Source: Erythrobacter sp. NAP1
Lineage (GTDB): Bacteria; Pseudomonadota; Alphaproteobacteria; Sphingomonadales; Sphingomonadaceae
Direction of reading: 5' to 3'
DNA length: 64,000 nt
Assembly: GCF_000152865.1 (NCBI RefSeq)
Contig: NZ_CH672390.1
Location: 310,001 to 374,000, forward strand
How positions within the stretch are numbered: position 1 is the first letter of the stretch; each line of letters starts with the position of its first letter. The notes beneath the pieces were generated by a model. That model had not been told where the DNA came from. It worked only from the letters and a program-made list of their open reading frames with translations, and made no database searches. The translations under genes and the position numbers were made by a program. Positions 1 to 10,668 of this stretch are shown here, piece by piece.

Positions 1-18
1 CAAGTTCACCCATGGCTC

Positions 19-807
19 TTAGCCGTCATTGAAGCTGTAGCCTGCGCCATAAAGCGTATCGATTGCCGCGAATTCGGGGTCGACCACGCGGAATTTGCGA
101 CGCATGCGCTTGATGTGGCTGTCGACGGTGCGGTCATCAACGAAGACATCGTCGGGATAGGCTGCGTCCATCAACTGGTTGCGGCTCTTGATGACGCCGG
201 GGCGCGCGGCAAGCGCTTCAAGGATGAGGAACTCGGTGACTGTGAGGCTCACCGGCTTGTCGTTCCAAGTTACGTGATGGCGGGCAGGGTCCATGAACAG
301 CCGCCCGCGGTCGATGCTCGGGTGGACGGGATCGGGAGCGCTCGTTTCGTGGCCAAGCGCGCGATCGGGCTCTGCCCGGCGCAGGATCGCTCGGATGCGC
401 GCGGTCAAAAGGCGCAAGCTGAAAGGTTTGGCGATGTAGTCATCAGCGCCCAGTTCGAGGCCTGCTTCTTCGTCGGCCTCGTCGTCCTTACTGGTGAGGA
501 AAATTACGGGGATAGGTTGGTGCGCCCTGACGCGGCGCAAAAGCTCCATCCCGTCCATCTTGGGCATCTTGATGTCGAACACCGCGAGGTCGGGCGGGTT
601 ATCAATCAGTGCACGAAGAGCGGTTTCGCCGTCGGAATAGAGCCGAGTGACGAACCCCTCGGCCTGCAAGGCGATCGAGACCGTGGTCAGGATGTTGCGG
701 TCGTCATCCACCAAAGCGATCTCGATAGCCTCGCGCCGCGTCTCGCCGTTCGCCGACGCGCCGCCTGCGACCTCTGAACTTTGCATGTCGCTGATTTCGC
801 CTGCCAT
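19..807 (-). CDS. chvI: ChvI-type two-component response regulator (OmpR family)
   Basis: A 262-residue response regulator. The receiver domain (about residues 28-145) has the acidic pair D34/D35, the phospho-acceptor D78 in [12 protein letters not shown]105 and K127 in the AKPF motif. An OmpR-type winged helix follows (about 160-260) and ends in YGAGYSF. The start chosen is ATG at 807, with AGGAGG about 13 bases upstream; ATG at 786 (255 residues) is also possible. A divergent neighbour, pckA, and this sequence type match the conserved alphaproteobacterial arrangement in which ChvI works with the sensor kinase ChvG, controlling envelope, acid and central-carbon responses. The partner kinase would lie off the left edge and is not seen here. 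Confidence 0.88.
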   Translation of the reverse strand: MAGEISDMQSSEVAGGASANGETRREAIEIALVDDDRNILTTVSIALQAEGFVTRLYSDGETALRALIDNPPDLAVFDIKMPKMDGMELLRRVRAHQPIPVIFLTSKDDEADEEAGLELGADDYIAKPFSLRLLTARIRAILRRAEPDRALGHETSAPDPVHPSIDRGRLFMDPARHHVTWNDKPVSLTVTEFLILEALAARPGVIKSRNQLMDAAYPDDVFVDDRTVDSHIKRMRRKFRVVDPEFAAIDTLYGAGYSFNDG

Positions 808-1201
808 GATCGCTTGCGTGCCTCCTCGCGTGATGGTCAGCGGTAGCGCCTTACGGCAGCCGAAACAATCGGCTTGGATGGAAGCCACAAACGGCGCACG
901 GCGTGCATGATATAAGTCGGCCCGACACTTTTTGATCGAAATGTCAGGCCTGCTGGACAGGGTCATTGAAAGGCATGCGCGAGGCCGATGATGCCCTGCG
1001 CAACTGCCGAGAATATTGTGCAATGCAGCGATTTTACGCCGGTTTGACGGGGGCGAAAAGCACGGATATGCCGCCCTTGGGATCGCGGACATTCCCCCGT
1101 TCGAATCGCTTCATCAGGCTTGATCGCGAGGCGCTTCGCAACGGTTGGCGGACCCACACGAAAATTCGGACACGAACACCATCGTACCAGGAGAAGATAC
1201 G
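808..1201. other. Divergent intergenic region between chvI and pckA
   Basis: This 394-base gap must hold the promoters for both chvI (leftward) and pckA (rightward). I see no convincing gene, terminator or strong palindrome. The only clear elements are the AGGAGG ahead of chvI and the AGGAGA at 1189-1194 ahead of the TTG start of pckA. Confidence 0.6.
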
Positions 1202-2818
<1,617 letters not shown>

Positions 2819-2847
2819 CACACTGACATTTCAGTTGGAGAGGAGGT

Positions 2848-2883
2848 CCCGCCCGGCCGATTGGCTGGAGCGGGGCTTTTTCT
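2848..2883 (+). terminator. Rho-independent terminator after pckA
   Basis: A GC-rich hairpin pairs CCCGC-CCGGCC (2848-2858) with GGCTGG-a-GCGGG (2863-2874) around a GATT loop, with one bulged A. A T-run follows from 2877. It lies 30 bases after the pckA stop codon. Confidence 0.85.
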
Positions 2884-2944
2884 TTGAATTGCCCAGTCTT
2901 TGCTCCACACTCCTCCGCGACTCGAAACAATGGGGAGAATTGCA

Positions 2945-3301
2945 ATGAGCCTGCTCGACGGAATCCTAAAGAATATCGGCGGCGCGCCTGACGATGTCGC
3001 CAACCTCGCTAGCAAGGTGGGGATCGATCCGGCGATGGCGGAAAAGGCGATCGCGGTGCTTGGCCAGACGCACCAGATGCAGGGCGATACGGTCGAACTC
3101 GCATCGGCGAAGACCGGATTGGACACCGGCGTCCTCAGTCAGATCGTCCAGCATATCGGCGGCGAAGGATCGCTGACCCAGTTCGCCCAGGCGATTCAGG
3201 ACGATCCTTCTTCGCTGATGGGCCTGCTCGATCGTGACGGCGATGGCAGCGCGATGGACGATATCAGCGACATCGCTTCAGGGCTTTTTGGCCGCAAGTA
3301 A
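2945..3301 (+). CDS. Small DUF937-like protein with a DxDxDG loop
   Basis: A soluble 118-residue protein of unknown function. The start is ATG 2945, with GGGGAG 7 bases upstream; the longer frame from 2900 has no such site. The body is made of short helices (for example MSLLDGILKNIGGAP and SQIVQHIGGEG), and near the C-terminus DRDGDGSAMDDI resembles a calcium-binding EF-hand-type loop. The next gene looks like a DUF937/YidB-type protein, and the repeated helical segments here suggest the same broad family. No signal peptide or membrane segment is visible. It is probably co-transcribed with the gene 29 bases downstream. Confidence 0.75.
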   Translation: MSLLDGILKNIGGAPDDVANLASKVGIDPAMAEKAIAVLGQTHQMQGDTVELASAKTGLDTGVLSQIVQHIGGEGSLTQFAQAIQDDPSSLMGLLDRDGDGSAMDDISDIASGLFGRK

Positions 3302-3330
3302 GCGCACAGCGCCTGACAGGAGAGAGACAG

Positions 3331-3879
3331 ATGAGCCTTGCCGCAATGCTCCAGCAGACCGGAGCGATTTCTTCGATGGCGCGCGAATTGGGCGTCGATG
3401 AAACGACCGCCAAGACCGCGGCGGGGGCGCTGCTTCCTGCGATTGTCGCCGGGATGGGCCGAAGCGCGACCGGTGGCACCACCACGCCTGACCCGATGGG
3501 CGGGCTGGGCGGACTTGCAGGCGCGATCCTCGGCGGGGGAAGCGGTTCGGCTGCTGGCGGACTTGGCGGGATGCTGGGAGGCGGGCTGCTCGATGCGGTT
3601 CTCGGCTCAAGTCCCACGCCCACGGCGCCTGGCAACGACATTCTGGGCAACATCTTTGGCAGCAAGGACGTCAGCCGTTCAGTCGCGGGCGAGGTTTCGG
3701 CGATGACTGGGCTAGACGAAGGGCTTCTCAAGAAGATGCTGCCGATCCTGGCGATGGCCGTTGCTGGATACATGGCGAAACAGGCCACCGGCCAAGCGCC
3801 AAGCGGCGCCGGAGGCGGATCGAGCAATCCGCTCGGCGGTATTCTCGGCTCGATCGTCGGCGGAATGATGAAGCGCTAG
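3331..3879 (+). CDS. Glycine-rich DUF937 family protein
   Basis: A 182-residue protein rich in Gly, Ala and Met, starting at ATG 3331 with GGAGAG upstream. An N-terminal helical part with an AGALLPAIVAGMG segment is followed by Gly-rich runs (about residues 50-95, GGLGGLAGAILGGG type) and a C-terminal helical segment ending GGILGSIVGGMMKR. This pattern matches the DUF937 family, which has no established biochemical role. No signal peptide or clear transmembrane span is visible. It sits directly behind a related small gene and is convergent with the HExxH protein to its right. Confidence 0.78.
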   Translation: MSLAAMLQQTGAISSMARELGVDETTAKTAAGALLPAIVAGMGRSATGGTTTPDPMGGLGGLAGAILGGGSGSAAGGLGGMLGGGLLDAVLGSSPTPTAPGNDILGNIFGSKDVSRSVAGEVSAMTGLDEGLLKKMLPILAMAVAGYMAKQATGQAPSGAGGGSSNPLGGILGSIVGGMMKR

Positions 3880-3926
3880 GATCGAGCCGGAGGCACGTTA
3901 AGCGTCGCCGACTCGGGTCCAGAAGA

Positions 3927-5528
3927 TCAGCCTTCTTCCGAGCCGTCCACCTCGCTTACCCGGATACGCACTACGCTGCCATCCGATGCATTAGCGAGCT
4001 CATCGAGCATTGCCTGCGCTGCGGCAGCGCGTGTCCGTCCGTGTGGGTCGGCAGCGACCGGGCGCAGGAAAATCTCGGCGATGCGCGGCTTGCCTTCATT
4101 GGCGAGCATGACCGCCACTTCCATCGACAGGTTCTTGTCAAAAGGGGCCAGCTGCGAGGCACGCTCAAGCGCAAATCGCGCGTCTTCCGGGGCAGGCAAA
4201 CCGCGCGCGGCAAAGCTGCGGTAATAGTAGATCAGCGGCTGCGTGTGATCGGCCTCAATTGCGTTGAGCGACTGGAACGGGCCCATCGCCCGGTCAAAGG
4301 CTTCGGCGGAATCGTCGGCGCTCTTCGCCTTGCGGAACAGCGCGTAGCCTTGCTGGACATAGGCGTTTGGGATGCCCGGATCGGCGACGATTGCGCGATT
4401 GGCTGCCTCGATCGCTGCATCGTCGAAGCCTGCGTCATATTCCGCTTCGGCAAGAGCTGCGAGGACGTGCGCATCGCCGGGAAAACGTTCAGCCACCCGG
4501 CGCGCGTCTTCGACCAGCGCGGCGGCTTCCTCTTCGTTTACGCCGCTTTTTGAGCGCATGATGACCTGCATCATCGCGGCATGGCCCTCGGAGAGTTCCG
4601 AGGTCTTGATCGAACCAATCCGGATGCGGTTTGAGGCAAAGCGCATGCCCGCCATCGAACGCTCGCGCCCATAAGCGCGAAGCTCGCTTTCGAGTGCGTC
4701 GAGGTCGCCGAACACGGCCTGCGCCGCTTCCATGCTGTCCGCGCCCTGTGCGACGTACTGCCAGTATTGCGCGAGCTGGCCGGCACGCTCCGGATTGAAG
4801 CGCAGGTAGTGAAACAGGAGCCAGCTGCGACCGTAATAGGCGTCATAGCGATTGCCCCGATTGTCGCGGTAGAGTTCGTAATCGAGCAGTTCGGGAACCG
4901 AGACGGGCGCAGCCTGGCTGATCTCCCATGCGCGGCTGTTGTTGGGAAGGCCGATGTCGATCGAGCCATCATCGTTGAAGCGCGCGGAGGAGAAGTATTC
5001 CGCCGCCCCCTCGCTGAGCCAGCGCGGCATGGCGTGACGGGCCGACGAAATCAGGAAGTGGTGCGCATATTCGTGGAGAAGAATCCGGACCGAGCGGTTC
5101 AGCGGAGCGATGCCCCCGGCGCTGCGTTGATAGCGCGTGCCAATCCGCCCGCGACCGCTGTCGGGCTGGCGGAAACGGATATTGGGAGCAAAAGCGACCG
5201 ACCCATTCGCGCGCGGAATATAGAAGCCCGCAACCGATGAGCGCCCTTTCGCGCCGTAGATGTCCTGAAGGTCGTCGATACTCCCAACGAGAAAGATGGT
5301 CAGCCGGTTCGACGGGCTGGGCACGGCCACTTGTCGCCCGCTCTCGAGCTCCATGGCGACATGATACCGCTCGAGCATCTCGGCGAAGTCTGCAAGGTCG
5401 CTTTCTTCGCTGTTGGAGTAGATGACGAAACGATCGCTTTCGGCCTTGTGCCATTTGGCCGCTGCGGGTTGGCTGGCAAAGACCATGACGATCGCTGCCA
5501 AGAGCAGCGCAAGAAAACGCGTCAGCAT
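3927..5528 (-). CDS. Exported HExxH (gluzincin-like) protein with TPR-type C-terminal half
   Basis: A 533-residue protein with a clear signal peptide (hydrophobic core, cleavage after PAAA near residue 24), so it acts outside the cytoplasm. HEYAH at 152-156 with E173 in LSEGAAEYF gives an HExxH-about 17-E zinc site like that of the peptidase MA/DUF1570-type gluzincins. The C-terminal half (about 300-530) is Ala-rich paired helices resembling TPR repeats, for example AALAEAEYDAGFDDAAIEAA. Peptidase activity is inferred from the motif only; substrate and role are unknown. It stands alone between convergent and unrelated genes. Confidence 0.82.
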   Translation of the reverse strand: MLTRFLALLLAAIVMVFASQPAAAKWHKAESDRFVIYSNSEESDLADFAEMLERYHVAMELESGRQVAVPSPSNRLTIFLVGSIDDLQDIYGAKGRSSVAGFYIPRANGSVAFAPNIRFRQPDSGRGRIGTRYQRSAGGIAPLNRSVRILLHEYAHHFLISSARHAMPRWLSEGAAEYFSSARFNDDGSIDIGLPNNSRAWEISQAAPVSVPELLDYELYRDNRGNRYDAYYGRSWLLFHYLRFNPERAGQLAQYWQYVAQGADSMEAAQAVFGDLDALESELRAYGRERSMAGMRFASNRIRIGSIKTSELSEGHAAMMQVIMRSKSGVNEEEAAALVEDARRVAERFPGDAHVLAALAEAEYDAGFDDAAIEAANRAIVADPGIPNAYVQQGYALFRKAKSADDSAEAFDRAMGPFQSLNAIEADHTQPLIYYYRSFAARGLPAPEDARFALERASQLAPFDKNLSMEVAVMLANEGKPRIAEIFLRPVAADPHGRTRAAAAQAMLDELANASDGSVVRIRVSEVDGSEEG

Positions 5529-5675
5529 ATCAGAATTCAGCCCCTCTTACGCGCCGTACAAATCGGCGGCGCTTGGGCAGACTATATAAAAAGTCGAGGC
5601 TCTGGCTAGGGCCGATGTCGCACAATTCACCTGCGAAGTGATTGATTATGCACGGCCCGACGAGCAAAGACGGGC

Positions 5676-7316
5676 CTAGTCTTGCGCGGCTGGGTTTTCT
5701 TTCTGCTGCAGGTCGTCGAGATAGGTCCAGATCCGGCTGACCACCACGGAGCCTTCGCCGACCGCACTGGCAACGCGTTTGACCGATCCCGATCGCACAT
5801 CTCCCACAGCAAAGATTCCGTCCGTGCCAGTTTCGAACGGGGTCTCGCGCCCGACCTCTGCGCCGGTTCGGACAAAGCCGTTCTCGTCCGTTTCAACGAG
5901 GCCGGAGAGCCAATCAGTGTTGGGCGCTGCGCCGATCATGATGAACAGCGCGCGCGTGTCGATGGTGCGATCGCTGCCATCGCTTGTGAAGGTGACGGCC
6001 TTGAGCCAGTCTTCGCCATGAAGCGCGGTGACTTCGGTGTTGTAGTGGATTTTGATCCGGTCATCCTTTTCGAGCCTGCTCGAAAGATAGCTCGACATGG
6101 ATGAGGCAAGGCTGTCGGAACGCACCACGAGATGGGTGCAACGGGCGGTGCGCGACAGGTACATCGCGGCCTGCCCCGCCGAATTGCCGCCGCCGATCAC
6201 GACCGCTTCGGTGTTAGAACAAAAACGCGCTTCCATCTCGGTCGCCGAATAGAATACGCCCGCACCTTCGAGCCGTTCGAGGTTGTCGAGGGGGAGGCGT
6301 CGGTACTGGACCCCGGTGCTGACCAGAACCGCCTTGGCGCAGACTTCATCGTCATCGTCGAGCTTTGCGCAGAACGAGCCGTCCTCGCGCTTGGTCAGGC
6401 CAACCACGCGGCGCGGCATGACGAAGCGGGTGCCGAACTTCAGTGCCTGGATCTGCCCTCGATAGGTGAGATCGGTTCCGCTGATGCCGGTGGGAAAGCC
6501 CATATAGTTCTCGATCCGGCTCGACGTCCCGGCCTGACCGCCCACTGCCATATCCTCGATCACCAGCGCATCGAGCCCCTCGGACCCGGCATAGACCGCC
6601 GCTGCAACACCCGCTGGGCCGCCGCCGACGATCAGCAGGTCGAACTCGCGCTGTGAACAGATGTCGAGATCAAGATTGAGGAATTGTGCGACCTTGCGCG
6701 GGGTTGGATCCTCAAGCTTCTGGTCGGTGCCAAGGATCACGCCGGGTTCGTGACCCAGAATATCGCAGGCTTCGAGCGTCTCGCTATCGCCCGAATCCAT
6801 GTCGTAGCTCGAAAAGGGAATGCGGTTGCGCGACAGAAACCGTTCGACTTCCTGCACCGCGCCATCGCGGTCGGCTCCGATCACCTTTACCGAGCCGTTG
6901 GACATCTCGAACTGCGCCCTGCGCCTTGCGGCAAAGACCGTGATGATATGGTCGGAGAGTTCCGGGATGCGCTCCATCAGCTTAAGCATATCGGTGCGTG
7001 GCGCTTCGATCACGCGGGTGTCTTTCGCCGCGCGCATCTTGAGGTAGTTGGTCCCGCGATTGAGAAAGCCGATTTCGCCCATGAACTGAGTTGGGCCAAG
7101 CGAGGCCTCTAGCAGGCGTTCATTGGTGTAGGGGTCGACGACTTCGATCTCGCCTTCCAGCACATAGACGAAGGTGTCCATCGGATCGCCGATATCGGCC
7201 ACCGTTTCGCCCTCCGCATAGCTGCGCTCACCGCCGATCTTGCAGATTTCCTCGACATGAGAATCCGCCAGCGGCACGCGGCGCATCGTCTCAAGATCAG
7301 GTCCGAGCTGCTCCAC
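5676..7316 (-). CDS. FAD-dependent oxidoreductase: cyclic-nucleotide-binding + glutaredoxin-like + thioredoxin-reductase-like domains
   Basis: A 546-residue protein starting at GTG 7316, 7 bases after AGGAGGT. Three modules are seen: a cyclic-nucleotide-binding fold (about 15-120, with YVLEGEIEV and GEIGFL), a glutaredoxin/thioredoxin-like segment (about 143-218, PRKVAQFLN end) and a thioredoxin-reductase-like flavoprotein. The latter has the FAD motif GGGPAG at 231-236 and the NADPH motif GGGNSAG at 375-381. The redox CxxC that normally precedes the NADPH motif (YCATCDG type) is missing: the aligned residues near 356 read YSATEM. It is therefore unlikely to reduce thioredoxin by the usual route. 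It lies 44 bases downstream of the DUF885 gene and probably belongs to that operon. Confidence 0.88.
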   Translation of the reverse strand: MEQLGPDLETMRRVPLADSHVEEICKIGGERSYAEGETVADIGDPMDTFVYVLEGEIEVVDPYTNERLLEASLGPTQFMGEIGFLNRGTNYLKMRAAKDTRVIEAPRTDMLKLMERIPELSDHIITVFAARRRAQFEMSNGSVKVIGADRDGAVQEVERFLSRNRIPFSSYDMDSGDSETLEACDILGHEPGVILGTDQKLEDPTPRKVAQFLNLDLDICSQREFDLLIVGGGPAGVAAAVYAGSEGLDALVIEDMAVGGQAGTSSRIENYMGFPTGISGTDLTYRGQIQALKFGTRFVMPRRVVGLTKREDGSFCAKLDDDDEVCAKAVLVSTGVQYRRLPLDNLERLEGAGVFYSATEMEARFCSNTEAVVIGGGNSAGQAAMYLSRTARCTHLVVRSDSLASSMSSYLSSRLEKDDRIKIHYNTEVTALHGEDWLKAVTFTSDGSDRTIDTRALFIMIGAAPNTDWLSGLVETDENGFVRTGAEVGRETPFETGTDGIFAVGDVRSGSVKRVASAVGEGSVVVSRIWTYLDDLQQKENPAAQD

Positions 7317-7360
7317 CTCATCTACCTCCTGGTGCGGTCCGCATGGACCCGTTGGATGCC

Positions 7361-9214
7361 CTAGGCGCGGGCATCCCTGATATAGCGGTCGACGGTCTTG
7401 CCGACCACGTCGAGCGGCGCATTGCCGCCGAGAATGACTGCCGTGTTGAACGCACGGAAATCGTAGGCATCGCCAAGTTCGGCCTGAGCCCGGCTGCGCT
7501 GTCGCACGATCTCGGAGTGCCCGATCTTGTACGAGCACGCCTGACCCGGCCAGCTGCAATAGCGATCGACCTCGCTCGCGACTTCCTCTTCCTTCGATCC
7601 GTTGCGCTCGACGAAGAACTGGCGAGCTTGCTGGCGTGTCCAGCGCTTGTTGTGGAGGCCTGTATCTACGACAAGGCGGCAGGCACGGAAGGCGAGGCTT
7701 TGCAGGTATCCGAGCCGCCCGACCTTGAAGTCATCGTAAGCGCCGAGCTCGTCGGCCATCTGCTCGCCATAAAGCGCCCAACCTTCGCTGAATGCGCCGA
7801 ATGCGAGGATAGAGCGGATGAGCGGCAGACGGTTCGAGTACTCGCCCTCCCACACATGGCCGGGGATCGCCTCGTGAAAGGTGAGGTCGGGCAGGTCGTA
7901 TTTGCGGTGCAGGTCGGTGGTTCGAAGGTTGATCCAGAAGCGGCCCGGTATCTGCCCGTCCTTGCTGCCAGCCCCGCCATAAGCGCCCGGCGCGCCCGCT
8001 TCCTCGGCGACCGGGATGCGGCGCACTTCCATGTTGGGATCGACCAGCTGGGTGAAGGCACGCGGCATCTGCGCCTTGATCCAGGCGATGCGCTCATCGA
8101 TGAATTCAAAGATCTCCTCGCGGCCCTTATCGCCTTCGGAGAATTGGTAGCGCGGGTCTTCGGAAAGGCCCTGCATCCGTTCGCCCACGGTGCCTTGCGT
8201 GTAGCCGAGCTCGCGCAGGATCGGGTCCATCCGGCCATGCAATTCGGCGAGTTCCTCAAGCCCTTGCTCATGAATCTCGTCTGGCGTCAGCGAGGTGGTG
8301 GTCGATGCGCTGGTCGACCAGCTGTACCATTCCTCGCCCTCTGGCTGAGCCCACATTCCGGCGTTAGAGCCCGCGGCGGCGCGCTGGATTTTTAGCTCGG
8401 CAAGCTGGCGCTGGAGTGCGGGAACCACCTTGTCGCGCGCAATCGCCTCGGCCTGCTGAATGGCGGCACTGGCGGGGGCGAGGTCCGATGTGCGCAGCGG
8501 TTCGACATACGCGCCGCCTGCGTCCCCCGCTGATGCGATATTGGCTTCCATCTGGGCGATGGTCTTGTCGAGCAGGAAGTCAGGCGGGACGAGGCCCATT
8601 CCGCGCGCTTCCTGAATGCGATCAAGCTCGCCATCGAGGACCGCGCTGACTTCGTTCAGTCGGCCAAGGTAATATTCGACATCCTGCGCATCGCGCAGCG
8701 GCTGGGTCGCGCCAAAGAAGCGCGGGAAGTCGATGTAGCCGCCGACATTCTGGATCACGAGGTAGGGCGCGTTGCGCCAGCTTCCGACCGCGACATCGCC
8801 ATAGGGCAGGTTCATGCCCTCGATAGCCTTGGAAAAGGCGCTTTCGACAACCTCGAAGCCGACCTGCTGATCTGCAGTCAAACCTTCCTTGGGATAGCTA
8901 CGCGCATCGGCAAGCAATTCGGTGAGGGTGGCCTTGTAAGCCTCGCGCCCTGCGCCTCCGCTCGCGCCAAGCGTGCCGCGCCAGTCTGCAAACTCGCCCG
9001 TATCAACGCCAAGGCCCGTCGCGCGCCCCGGCTCGTGCTGCAACATCGCATAAGCGATGCGGTCGAGCATCTCGTCGGGGCCGTATGTGGTCGGCGCGGC
9101 AGTTACAGGTTGGTATGCGGCCCCCGCACAACCAGGAAGCAGCGCAAGCGCAGAAACGCCGCCAAGCCCGGTGAGAGCTTGGCGGCGTGTGAAGTTCGTT
9201 GGAATGTCGTTCAT
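7361..9214 (-). CDS. DUF885 family lipoprotein, putative metallohydrolase
   Basis: A 617-residue protein. The start at ATG 9214 is preferred because it gives a twin-arginine signal (TRRQAL) followed by a hydrophobic stretch and the lipobox LLPGC; earlier in-frame starts put extra residues before the signal. It is probably exported by Tat and lipid-anchored. The DUF885 hallmark HEAIPGH occurs near residue 447, a zinc-binding motif similar to that of M32-like carboxypeptidases. Members are annotated as peptidases or hydrolases, but the substrate here is unknown. It lies between the DUF3597 gene (36 bases upstream) and the flavoprotein gene, all on the minus strand. Confidence 0.88.
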   Translation of the reverse strand: MNDIPTNFTRRQALTGLGGVSALALLPGCAGAAYQPVTAAPTTYGPDEMLDRIAYAMLQHEPGRATGLGVDTGEFADWRGTLGASGGAGREAYKATLTELLADARSYPKEGLTADQQVGFEVVESAFSKAIEGMNLPYGDVAVGSWRNAPYLVIQNVGGYIDFPRFFGATQPLRDAQDVEYYLGRLNEVSAVLDGELDRIQEARGMGLVPPDFLLDKTIAQMEANIASAGDAGGAYVEPLRTSDLAPASAAIQQAEAIARDKVVPALQRQLAELKIQRAAAGSNAGMWAQPEGEEWYSWSTSASTTTSLTPDEIHEQGLEELAELHGRMDPILRELGYTQGTVGERMQGLSEDPRYQFSEGDKGREEIFEFIDERIAWIKAQMPRAFTQLVDPNMEVRRIPVAEEAGAPGAYGGAGSKDGQIPGRFWINLRTTDLHRKYDLPDLTFHEAIPGHVWEGEYSNRLPLIRSILAFGAFSEGWALYGEQMADELGAYDDFKVGRLGYLQSLAFRACRLVVDTGLHNKRWTRQQARQFFVERNGSKEEEVASEVDRYCSWPGQACSYKIGHSEIVRQRSRAQAELGDAYDFRAFNTAVILGGNAPLDVVGKTVDRYIRDARA

Positions 9215-9250
9215 GCGCTCATGGCTTACCGGGCGCATGTCGCGTGTCAA

Positions 9251-9625
9251 TCAATCCTTGAGATCACCCGGCACGACGCCGCCGGCAAGCGCGATCTTGT
9301 TCATCACCGCGCGGTGAAGCGCGATGTTCTGCTCTGCCGTGCCTGAATAATCGACCATGCCGAGTTCGGTCGCGAGCTCCTTGCGGTTTTCATAGCTCGG
9401 GTCGATCTTCACAAGCTTCATGAGATCGACGATCGAGGTCTGCCAATTGAGCTTGTCTGCGCCGGGAATGTTGCCAATGCGGTTTTCCACCTCGTCAAGC
9501 GTGATTGCGGCGCGCTCTTTGGGTCCGCTTGTCGCGGTTGGTTTGGTGTCCGGCCTGTCGACCGGCTTCTTGTCTTCTTCGTCGTCGCCGAAGATCGCGT
9601 TTTTGATCGAGCTGAAAATTCCCAT
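9251..9625 (-). CDS. DUF3597 domain protein
   Basis: A 124-residue soluble protein starting at ATG 9625 with GGAGAG just upstream. It begins MGIFSSIKNAIFG, then has a charged Pro/Lys linker and a C-terminal helical domain (about 45-124, with LNWQTSIVDLMKLV and RKELATELGM). This layout fits the DUF3597 family, which resembles LysM-associated or peptidoglycan-related helical domains but has no established function. It is the first gene of a likely three-gene minus-strand operon with the DUF885 lipoprotein and the cNMP-binding flavoprotein. Confidence 0.82.
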   Translation of the reverse strand: MGIFSSIKNAIFGDDEEDKKPVDRPDTKPTATSGPKERAAITLDEVENRIGNIPGADKLNWQTSIVDLMKLVKIDPSYENRKELATELGMVDYSGTAEQNIALHRAVMNKIALAGGVVPGDLKD

Positions 9626-9725
9626 GTTTCTCTCCGTTCTTACCGTCCGTTCGTCACGCTAAACGCTAGTCATCGCATGTGCCAGTGCTATGACAACGCC
9701 GCATAGTTTGGGAGCGAATTAAAAA

Positions 9726-9953
9726 GTGACTGTGGACCTCGTTCTGTCGATCGTGATGCTGGCAGCGATCCTGTTGTTGCTGGGCGCTTATGCCATGTGG
9801 AAGCGCACCGGCGAGGCGAAGCAGCCCGCGCTGATGGTGGTGCTTGCGATCGTGGCGATTGCGAATGTGCTGATCTGGACGATCCCCAATTCGGACGGCT
9901 CATCGCCGATGGGGAGCGCGCCGGAAGCGAGCGGGGCGGCTGAAGGGCGATAG
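9726..9953 (+). CDS. Small two-helix membrane protein
   Basis: A 75-residue protein starting at GTG 9726. Two hydrophobic helices are visible, about residues 4-22 (VLSIVMLAAILLLLGAY) and 33-52 (PALMVVLAIVAIANVLIW), joined by a short Lys/Arg loop. The C-terminal tail is Ser/Gly/Ala-rich. I do not recognise the family. GGAGCG upstream is a plausible ribosome site. It sits alone on the plus strand between two minus-strand genes. Confidence 0.6.
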   Translation: MTVDLVLSIVMLAAILLLLGAYAMWKRTGEAKQPALMVVLAIVAIANVLIWTIPNSDGSSPMGSAPEASGAAEGR

Positions 9954-9978
9954 GTCCAGCCGCCCGCCCATGTTTGCG

Positions 9979-10668
9979 TTATTGAGGAATTTCCCACGCA
10001 ACCTGGTTTGAATATCGCCCCGCAACCGGCGCTCCATTGCTGTCGCGCGCCGGATTGAACTGAGCGCGGCGTTCAAGCAGGCGGCAGGTCGCCTCATCAA
10101 GCGCGGTGTGCCCTGTCGACCGCGTGATTGAGCAATCGGTCACTTTGCCGCTTGCATCGATGCTGAGCGTGAAGCCCGCGACGCCCGAATATCCGCGATT
10201 GATCCACGGGGTCCGGTAGTCGTTGTCGGTGATCCAGCGGCCCGGATTGCCGCGCGGCGCAGCGGCCACGGGATCGAAGCGAGGGGCAGGTGTGGGGATC
10301 ACGAATTCATCGCCAATCCCGCCTGTGTTGATCTCGCCAAGTCCGGGGAGGCCTGTGATGGGGCCGCTCGTTTCGACGCCAAGGTCAATCGGTCCCGATG
10401 GTGGAAGCGGACGCGGGGCGGGTGTTTCGGGGGTGCGCGGGGTAGGGGCGTCGCTGGCAGGCGGAGCGTCCGGTTCAACGACCGGGTCGACCGGTTCGTC
10501 TATCGGCTCGATCGGGACGGTGACGCCCTTGAGGCCGGGGATCTCAACCGGCGGAACGACCGTGACCGCGAGGCCGAGCATCAACACCGCGCCGACGGCG
10601 GCAGGTATTCCAAGCGCGCCTAAAGCGGCTGCAGGGTTGGGGCGGTTTGCGGAGTTTGCATAACTCAT
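9979..10668 (-). CDS. TonB-like energy transducer protein
   Basis: A 229-residue protein with a cytoplasmic N-terminus, one membrane helix (about 17-38, with AAVGAVLMLGLAVTVV), a long Pro-rich periplasmic linker (about 40-105) and a C-terminal TonB-type domain. That domain has GYSGVAGFTLSIDASGKV and DEATCRLLERRAQFNPA. The layout is that of TonB, which carries proton-motive energy from ExbB/ExbD to outer-membrane receptors. No exbB/exbD or receptor gene is in the window, so the receptor partner is unknown. ATG 10668 has AGGAG 8 bases upstream. Confidence 0.88.
   Translation of the reverse strand: MSYANSANRPNPAAALGALGIPAAVGAVLMLGLAVTVVPPVEIPGLKGVTVPIEPIDEPVDPVVEPDAPPASDAPTPRTPETPAPRPLPPSGPIDLGVETSGPITGLPGLGEINTGGIGDEFVIPTPAPRFDPVAAAPRGNPGRWITDNDYRTPWINRGYSGVAGFTLSIDASGKVTDCSITRSTGHTALDEATCRLLERRAQFNPARDSNGAPVAGRYSNQVAWEIPQ

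Noticed and set aside
5654..5676. GGCCCG...CGGGCC hairpin at the end of the flavoprotein gene
   Set aside because: It overlaps the stop codon and is not followed by a T-run on the minus strand, so I do not call it a terminator.
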